39,186 bases of DNA from the NCBI GenBank assembly GCA_002698265.1, contig NZVX01000033.1, positions 1-39,186 on the forward strand, given 5' to 3'. The position numbers and the translations under genes were made by a program. Source of the DNA: Chloroflexota bacterium. Its GTDB lineage: Bacteria; Chloroflexota; Dehalococcoidia; Lucifugimonadales; UBA3495. This document shows, in pieces, positions 33,920 to 39,186 of this stretch (position 1 is its first letter; every line of letters begins with the position of its first letter). Below the pieces are notes generated by a model. The model saw nothing but the letters and a program-made list of their open reading frames with translations. It searched no databases and was not told the origin of the DNA.

Positions 33920-35218
33920 TCAGACCAGCGATTCCTGGTCCGTCTTTAACGGTTTGGCAGTCCGGACAGGCGGCTTGGCCAACAAGACTATCAGACTACA
34001 GGTGAAGGCGATTCCACCGAAGAGCAAAAACACGAAGGTGTAACTGCCCTGGGAATCGAAAAGCACCCCGGCCAACAACGGTCCAGCCGCCTGGCCAATC
34101 AGGACGCCCGTCTCGCTGATGCCCCGGATCCGTCCCAGTGAATCACGGCCATAGTAATTAGCATACATGATGGACATGACCACATTGGTCCCCGCCGATA
34201 CCAAGCCGATCAAGGCGGCTGCCATGAACGCTCCACCCATAGAGTCCACCGTGAGCAGGAAAAACGTGCTGCTGCCCAGTATCAAGAAGCTCAGGGAATA
34301 GGCGTATCGGGGCTCGAACCTCTCCAGTACTCGGCCCCAGGTGATGCTGCTAAAGGCGGCCACCAGCCAACTGAACGCCAGGGCCGAGGCCGACGACGTT
34401 AGGGTCAGGCCCTGGTCCCGGTAGTAGGCCCCGATGTGGACGTTGGTGCCGGTGCTGACACCCAGCGCCGCCATCCCCATCAAGAACATGATCCAGAACG
34501 ATCTGGTCTTCATGGCTTCTGCCACAGTCCACGAATCGTCGCTCTGGCCAGTGATCTCCGGGGATTCAGGGCGGACCGGTGGTGAACCTTGGTCGTTGTC
34601 GGGAAGTAGCCCGATGTCCTCGGGTCGTTCCACCACCAGAAACAAAGAAGGCGCTACCGAGACCGCCAGCACCACGATTCCCAAGCTGAGCCAAGCGGCC
34701 TTAATACCAACGTGTTCGATCATTTGGGCCGTCAATATGGTGAAGACCAGTCCGCCGATGGAGCCGCAGAGGAAGATCATGCCGATGGCCCGGCCCCGTT
34801 TCTTGATGAACCAACGGGACGCCACAGTGCTGGCGCCGATGGGAGCGGGGGTGTGGAATACCACTCGGGCGGCGGCAAAGGCCAGATAGAAGGTGAAAGG
34901 CACAGTGGCCCAGGCCAGGGACGTCATCGCCAACCCCAACACCAGCATGCTGGCCACCAGCACGGGGCGCACACCGTAGCGGTCGATAGCCCATCCGATG
35001 GCCGGCGACAAAACCAGTGCGGCCAACGCTCCGGCGCTGACAGCCCCGCTGATCAGGGTGCGGCTCCAGCCAAACTCCTGCGACAAGGGAAAAATGAAGA
35101 TGGTGAGCGTGGTGATGTTGGGCGCCATGCGAGCGAATACTGCAGTGCCCGATGCCCCAACCACGACCCATCCGTAATAGAAGGGCAGGAAATTTTTTAG
35201 TCTTGTAGCTATCGCCAT
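33920..35218 (-). CDS. MFS transporter, tandem paralogue 2
   Basis: This 432-residue, twelve-helix MFS protein begins with FLPFYYGWVVVGASGTAVFARMAP. Its loop signature AIDRYGVRPVLVASM and a later RWFIKKRGRAIGMIF are diagnostic for the OFA/monocarboxylate group. It is closely similar along its length to the next gene upstream (35233-36555), from which its ATG is separated by 14 nt. The pair is a tandem duplication. No clear ribosome binding site precedes ATG 35218, so it may depend on translational coupling. Substrate probably an organic anion; not determinable. Confidence 0.9.
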   Translation of the reverse strand: MAIATRLKNFLPFYYGWVVVGASGTAVFARMAPNITTLTIFIFPLSQEFGWSRTLISGAVSAGALAALVLSPAIGWAIDRYGVRPVLVASMLVLGLAMTSLAWATVPFTFYLAFAAARVVFHTPAPIGASTVASRWFIKKRGRAIGMIFLCGSIGGLVFTILTAQMIEHVGIKAAWLSLGIVVLAVSVAPSLFLVVERPEDIGLLPDNDQGSPPVRPESPEITGQSDDSWTVAEAMKTRSFWIMFLMGMAALGVSTGTNVHIGAYYRDQGLTLTSSASALAFSWLVAAFSSITWGRVLERFEPRYAYSLSFLILGSSTFFLLTVDSMGGAFMAAALIGLVSAGTNVVMSIMYANYYGRDSLGRIRGISETGVLIGQAAGPLLAGVLFDSQGSYTFVFLLFGGIAFTCSLIVLLAKPPVRTAKPLKTDQESLV

Positions 35219-35232
35219 CTGAATATCGATCG

Positions 35233-36555
35233 CTAGATAACCGTCTTGACCGGAGCTCTAGCCTTAAGCACCAACAGACTGCAAACGAGGGCCAATACTA
35301 CGAAAGCTGTGAATATCGTACTGTAGCCGCCCCGCAGGTCAAATAGAATCCCGGCGATGACCGGCCCGGTCGCCTGCCCCAGCAAAACTCCCACCTCCCC
35401 GAGCCCCCGGATCCGGCCCAATGACGGCCTGCCGAAATAATTTGCATAGATCACCGAGGGCACCACGTTGGTTCCGGCGGAGACTATTCCGAACAGTCCG
35501 GACGCCAGGAACACGCCGAGCGTTCCCCCGACAAATATCAGGTACAGGGTGCTCCCGGCCTGGAAAAGGAACACCACGGAATACGCGTAGCGCACGTCAA
35601 TCCGGTCGGTGACCCAACCCCAAATCAAGCTGCCAACCGCCGACACGGACCAACTGAGGCTCACCGCCAGCGCGGCCGATGTTGCGCCAAGACCTACATC
35701 CCGGAAATATGCGCCCATGTGTACGCCGATGCTGGTGTGGACGAAAAACGAGGCGAACCCCATGAAAACCAATAGCCAAAAAGTTTTGGTGCGAACGGCT
35801 TCCCCAAGCGTCCAAGAATCGGTGTCGGTGGTCATTTGCGCCCGTGGCAGCACGGTTGTAGGAGAATCCGGAACACCAACCGGTACGATAGCTCCGGCGC
35901 CTTTCTCCGAATCAGTTGAGTCAGGTGGCTCGCCATCCGGAAGAAGACCGATATCCTCGGGTCTTTCGGCCACAAGTAGCAGGGATGGTGCCACAGAAAA
36001 CACGAGCACGACCAGGCCTATGGCGATCCAGGTTGCCTTCAGTCCGTGGCTTTCAACCACCAGTGAGGCAACCATGGTGAACACGACACCGCCGATGGCG
36101 CCGAATAGGAAGACAATGCCGATTGCCCGGCCCCGTTTTCTGATGAACCACCGGGCGGCGACCGTGCTTGCTCCGATGGGCGCCGAGGTGTGAAAGACAA
36201 TCCGGCCAGCGGCGAACGCCAGATAAAAAGTCAGTGGGACTGTGGCCCAAGCCAAGGAAATCATGGCCACGCCGAGGACGAGCACGCTGACCACCAGCAC
36301 CGGGCGTGCGCCGAAACGGTCGATGGCCCATCCAACAACCGGCGAGAGAACCAGCGACGCCAATGCACCGGCGCTGACCGACCCTGCTATGAGGGTACGG
36401 CTCCAGCCCAATTGGTGTGATATAGGAAAGATCAACACGGTGAGCGTGGTTATGGCCGGCGCCATCCGGGCGAATACGACCGTGCCGGAGGCGCCCACAA
36501 CGATCCAGCCGTAGTAGAAGGGGAAGGTATCCCTTAGGCGGGGCGCGAGTAGCAT
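35233..36555 (-). CDS. MFS transporter, tandem paralogue 1
   Basis: This 440-residue MFS transporter starts TFPFYYGWIVVGASGTVVFA and has AIDRFGARPVLVVSV, FHTSAPIGASTVAARWFIRK and twelve hydrophobic helices. It differs from its tandem partner mainly by a longer, more polar central loop (about residues 200-240, PDSTDSEKGAGAIVPVG). Both read toward the NtaA-type monooxygenase and form one likely transcription unit. Substrate unknown. Confidence 0.9.
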   Translation of the reverse strand: MLLAPRLRDTFPFYYGWIVVGASGTVVFARMAPAITTLTVLIFPISHQLGWSRTLIAGSVSAGALASLVLSPVVGWAIDRFGARPVLVVSVLVLGVAMISLAWATVPLTFYLAFAAGRIVFHTSAPIGASTVAARWFIRKRGRAIGIVFLFGAIGGVVFTMVASLVVESHGLKATWIAIGLVVLVFSVAPSLLLVAERPEDIGLLPDGEPPDSTDSEKGAGAIVPVGVPDSPTTVLPRAQMTTDTDSWTLGEAVRTKTFWLLVFMGFASFFVHTSIGVHMGAYFRDVGLGATSAALAVSLSWSVSAVGSLIWGWVTDRIDVRYAYSVVFLFQAGSTLYLIFVGGTLGVFLASGLFGIVSAGTNVVPSVIYANYFGRPSLGRIRGLGEVGVLLGQATGPVIAGILFDLRGGYSTIFTAFVVLALVCSLLVLKARAPVKTVI

Positions 36556-36658
36556 TCAGGCAGCCTTGCCGCCCAGAAACTCGGTAGGACGGAGGTGAAG
36601 ATCAAATGTGAAGCCAGACCGGGCAGTAAACGGACTTAGATCTTGCTGCTTGGCCGGC

Positions 36659-36695
36659 GGCCTCCCAATGATACACAAATGCCCGTCGGGAGGCC
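36659..36695. repeat. Inverted repeat in intergenic region
   Basis: GGCCTCCC (36659-36666) and GGGAGGCC (36688-36695) form a perfect 8-bp stem with a 21-nt loop. A second small palindrome CCTTGA-T-TCAAGG follows. The gap 36556-36865 also holds the comDE-like promoter; I see no gene in it. Confidence 0.4.
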
Positions 36696-36745
36696 GAGTC
36701 CCTTGATTCAAGGCCCTAGATGGCCCAGGCATCCTCAATTCAAGA

Positions 36746-36775
36746 TTGACTGTAAGATCAGATGGTTAATATAAT
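36746..36775 (+). promoter_or_regulatory. Near-consensus sigma70 promoter for the TPP decarboxylase operon
   Basis: TTGACT (36746-36751), an 18-nt spacer, and TATAAT (36770-36775) match 11 of 12 consensus bases. It lies about 90 nt before the first gene, leaving an untranslated leader of about 80 nt. Confidence 0.65.
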
Positions 36776-36865
36776 GAGGCGCTCCAAAACAGCCAAGCAA
36801 GCCCCGTGTTTCGTGGCATTTCTTTGCCATAATGGGGCTGAGAATCTTCCAGGGAGGAATAGCCC

Positions 36866-37387
36866 ATGGTCCAACAGCAAGCGGCACTACTCAAACCCGA
36901 GTCCTTGATCGCCGAGTTCAAGAAGAACGGCGTCACCCACATCGTGACCATTCCCGACAGCGAGACAAACTATCTGTACGAGCTGATGAAAGAACAGGAC
37001 TGGCTGGACGTCGTCCCCTCATCTCGTGAGGGCGAGACCTTCGCCATCGCCCTTGGACTGATCGTCGGCGGGAAAGTGCCCGTCTGCGTCATCCAAAACA
37101 CCGGCATGATGGAATCCGGCGACTCCATCCGTGGCATGGCCATCGATGCGGGGTTCCCGATGGTCATGCTGATCGGCTACCGGGGTTGGACGCGCCACGG
37201 CGTGATCACCGACTCGGCGGCCCGCTACACCGAGACATTCCTCCACGCCATGGGCATCAATTACTACCTGTTGGAGACGGATGACGACGCCACTCGGATA
37301 TCTGTGGCGTTCGAAGAGGCACGTGCCAACAACCGGCCCGTCGCCGTTCTAGTAGGGGATGAATACCACGGCTTCAACCGGATGTAG
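36866..37387 (+). CDS. TPP-dependent decarboxylase, pyrimidine-binding subunit (ComD-like)
   Basis: This 173-residue protein corresponds to the N-terminal (PYR) domain of thiamine-diphosphate enzymes, as in sulfopyruvate decarboxylase alpha subunit ComD. It contains the activating-glutamate region SSREGETFAIALGL (Glu55), then VCVIQNTGMMESGDSIRGMA and FPMVMLIGYRG. Decarboxylation of a 3-sulfo- or phosphono-pyruvate-like acid is the family reaction. GGGAGG lies 9 nt before the ATG. The C-terminal TPP domain is encoded by the next gene. A near-consensus promoter and no sulfonate or phosphonate genes in view make the real substrate uncertain. Confidence 0.85.
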   Translation: MVQQQAALLKPESLIAEFKKNGVTHIVTIPDSETNYLYELMKEQDWLDVVPSSREGETFAIALGLIVGGKVPVCVIQNTGMMESGDSIRGMAIDAGFPMVMLIGYRGWTRHGVITDSAARYTETFLHAMGINYYLLETDDDATRISVAFEEARANNRPVAVLVGDEYHGFNRM

Positions 37388-37447
37388 GCAGCCGCTAACC
37401 TCGGCGCACCCATATTTTCACGCGATAATTCCCATTGGAGATAGCAA

Positions 37448-38038
37448 ATGTTCGACTCAGCAGACATGTTCAGGGCCTTTCAACCGCATCGTGACAAGGC
37501 CATCGTATTGGTTACCGGCACCGCAGGCAGAGACTGGAGAGAGATCTCAGATAACGAGACCCGCGACCTGACCCTCCAAGGCGCCATGGGCCAGACCAAT
37601 TCAGCGGCCCTGGGATTCGCTCTTTCCCAACCCGACGAAAAAGTGGTGCTCTTCGACTCGGAGGGCTCGCTTCAGATGAATATGGGAATCCTCGGCACCA
37701 TCGCAGGGAAGAAGCCCAAGAACTTCTTTCACTTCTTGATGGACAACGAATGCTATGCCACCACGGGTGGGCAGCCGGTGCCCAATGCCTCGGAGATCAA
37801 CTATGCCGGCATGGCCAGGGAAGCCGGTTATACCGCCACCTTCCAGTTCGACAACTTGGAAGAGTTCACCAACAACATTGAAGCGATCATGAAGGAAGAG
37901 GGACCCGTCTTCGTCGCAATGAAGATGATTCCCAAGATCGAGAACGAGCCCATCGGGCGCCGGGTGCGGAAACCCCAGCGGTCCAGGGCCGAGACCATCA
38001 AGGTGTTGCAGGCCGAACTGGGAATAACTGCCGCCTAG
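37448..38038 (+). CDS. TPP-dependent decarboxylase, pyrophosphate-binding subunit (ComE-like)
   Basis: This 196-residue protein is the TPP pyrophosphate (PP) domain partner of the preceding subunit. GAMGQTNSAALGFALS and LFDSEGSLQMNMGIL match the ComE/phosphonopyruvate decarboxylase fold, with the Mg/TPP motif normally GDGS...N at residues 71-78 reading SEGSLQMN. MDNECYATTGGQP (99-110) supplies the next metal-binding Asn. Glu replaces the usual Asp of GDG, unusual but chemically similar. Basic residues follow (RRVRKPQRSRAE). GGAG lies about 7-10 nt before the ATG. It forms an operon with the ComD-like gene (60-nt gap). Confidence 0.83.
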   Translation: MFDSADMFRAFQPHRDKAIVLVTGTAGRDWREISDNETRDLTLQGAMGQTNSAALGFALSQPDEKVVLFDSEGSLQMNMGILGTIAGKKPKNFFHFLMDNECYATTGGQPVPNASEINYAGMAREAGYTATFQFDNLEEFTNNIEAIMKEEGPVFVAMKMIPKIENEPIGRRVRKPQRSRAETIKVLQAELGITAA

Positions 38039-38283
38039 GTCTATTAACGGACCATATTCTCATTGGTTCCCTCAATACCGCCCCGCCCTCTATATTGACG
38101 ATTACCTAGTCGCGGAATATGATGCGCAGGTGGTTTAGGTGTAACGTCGGACAGATTTTTAAGTATGTTACGAATCCTGAAACACCACGGCGATTTCAGT
38201 TGGGTTTGAGCCTCATATCACCGATAATCGCCACGGAGTTCCCAAGAAGGATACCGCCAAATTGTTGAGTTGGGAGGAAACAA

Positions 38284-39186
38284 TTGTCTGATCAAGATAT
38301 TTCTTTAATCGCCCATCTGATGCGCCGCGCCGGGTTTGGCGCCCCATTGGAAGAATTGCAAGCCAGGGCCGCCAAAGGGTACGACGCAACAGTAGAAGAA
38401 CTGCTCGACCCTGAGTCCCAGCCTCCGATGGAACGCGACCTGATGATGCGCTACAAGGTGGACTGGCTCTCTCAGGCCGGCCTGGAAGGTCAACAAGAAG
38501 AATGGACCTACCGCATGATCAACTCCAAGCGCCCTCTTCAAGAGAAGATTGCGCTGTTCTGGCATTGCGTTCTGGTCACCGGCCATGCCAAATGCGAGTA
38601 CCCCAAGCAGCAGTCCGCGGAATTGGATATGTTCCGGACCGTTGGCATGGGCAGCTTCCACGAACTACTTAAAGGCTTGTCCAAGGATCCGGCCATGGTC
38701 TTCTACCTGGACAACTGCATGAGCCATAAGGGCGCGATCAACGAGAACTGGGGCCGGGAACTCCTGGAACTGTTCTCCTTGGGCGTAGGCATGGACGGCG
38801 ATTTCAACTACAGCGAAGATGACGTCAAGGAAGCGGCCCGGGCCTTCACCGGATGGACCGTGACCAACTCAGTCCCTCGCTATCCCTACGGAAAATACGA
38901 CGCAAAGTTCATGTTTGACCCCCGCGACCATGACAACGAAGAGAAGACCTTCCTGGGAGAGACCGGGAATTTCAACGGGGATGACATCGTAGACATCATC
39001 GTGAAGCAGCCGGCCACCGCCCGATTCGTGGCGCGCCACCTCTACAACTTCTTCGTTGCCGACGATGTACAGGTTCCCGCCTGGAAAGACACTCCTCCAC
39101 AGGACATTGAAGCCATCAAGATGTTGGAAGAAGAATACTTCCGTTCCAACTACAACATCACCGCCATGCTGCGAGTGTTGTTCAAG
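38284..39186 (+). CDS. DUF1800 family protein, 3' end outside window
   Basis: This gene runs 301 codons to the window end without a stop. It begins at TTG 38284, chosen because GGGAGG lies 6 nt upstream and no ATG is near. The start LIAHLMRRAGFGAPLEELQ is the usual opening of DUF1800 proteins. Further blocks are KIALFWHCVLVTGHAKCE, NENWGRELLELFSLGVG (the ARELLELFTLGxG signature) and AARAFTGWTV, then ARFVARHLYNFFVADD. DUF1800 proteins are large (450-600 residues), often paired with a DUF1501 gene, which would be expected just downstream. The function is unknown. Confidence 0.9.
   Translation, partial: MSDQDISLIAHLMRRAGFGAPLEELQARAAKGYDATVEELLDPESQPPMERDLMMRYKVDWLSQAGLEGQQEEWTYRMINSKRPLQEKIALFWHCVLVTGHAKCEYPKQQSAELDMFRTVGMGSFHELLKGLSKDPAMVFYLDNCMSHKGAINENWGRELLELFSLGVGMDGDFNYSEDDVKEAARAFTGWTVTNSVPRYPYGKYDAKFMFDPRDHDNEEKTFLGETGNFNGDDIVDIIVKQPATARFVARHLYNFFVADDVQVPAWKDTPPQDIEAIKMLEEEYFRSNYNITAMLRVLFK

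Noticed and set aside
1-39186. CRISPR arrays, rRNA genes, IS elements, prophage or integrase genes
   Set aside because: No regularly spaced repeats, rRNA sequence, transposase or phage-type protein was recognised on either strand.

Overview
The window is GC-rich bacterial chromosome, densely coded on both strands. It carries mostly catabolic and oxidoreductase genes: acyl-CoA metabolism, three luciferase-like flavin monooxygenases, a Rieske oxygenase, SDR and MDR dehydrogenases, an amidase, an amidohydrolase and four MFS transporters. It also has a DUF1800 protein, DUF3179 remains and cohesin/dockerin surface proteins. This mix fits an environmental Chloroflexota bacterium of the SAR202/Dehalococcoidia type, but that assignment is inference from gene content; no rRNA or other phylogenetic marker is present. 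I see no IS element, phage, integrase, CRISPR array or rRNA.

Layout. 1-3.5 kb: partial SDR (-), amidohydrolase (+) behind a near-consensus promoter, and a broken 3-hydroxyacyl-CoA dehydrogenase (-). 3.6-9.2 kb (+): a tight operon of beta-propeller protein, B12-dependent acyl-CoA mutase large and small subunits, acyl-CoA ligase and isovaleryl-CoA dehydrogenase. The mutase/ligase set resembles the 2-hydroxyisobutyryl-CoA pathway. 9.4-10.2 kb: DUF3179 lipoprotein pseudogene. 10.4-14.0 kb (+): a secreted repeat protein ending in cohesin plus dockerin, then a membrane-anchored cohesin protein. 14.1-15.9 kb (+): HbpS/GlcG-like protein and a flavin monooxygenase. 15.9-22.6 kb (-): sarcosine-oxidase-like flavoprotein, DsbA/FrnE-like protein, esterase, SDR, Tag-like glycosylase relative, quinone oxidoreductase and Rieske oxygenase. 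23.2-25.5 kb (+): amidase and Zn alcohol dehydrogenase. 25.7-32.5 kb: two MFS transporters, a flavin monooxygenase, a two-gene hotdog hydratase and several gene remnants. 32.5-36.6 kb (-): NtaA/SnaA-type monooxygenase and two tandem paralogous MFS genes. 36.7-38.0 kb (+): split TPP decarboxylase resembling sulfopyruvate decarboxylase ComDE. 38.3 kb to the end: partial DUF1800 gene.

Most striking point. The DsbA/FrnE-like gene at 17147-17752 (-) has an in-frame TGA exactly at the first cysteine of its CPYC redox motif. It has a good ribosome binding site, intact reading frames on both sides, and a hairpin with a G-starting loop about 20 nt downstream. This is what a bacterial selenocysteine (UxxC) protein looks like. 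The caution is that several nearby genes carry real or artefactual nonsense and frameshift lesions, so homologues and Sec machinery must be checked.

Second point. A secreted protein carrying dockerin and cohesin modules lies directly next to a membrane-anchored cohesin, suggesting a small cellulosome-like surface assembly without glycoside hydrolases.
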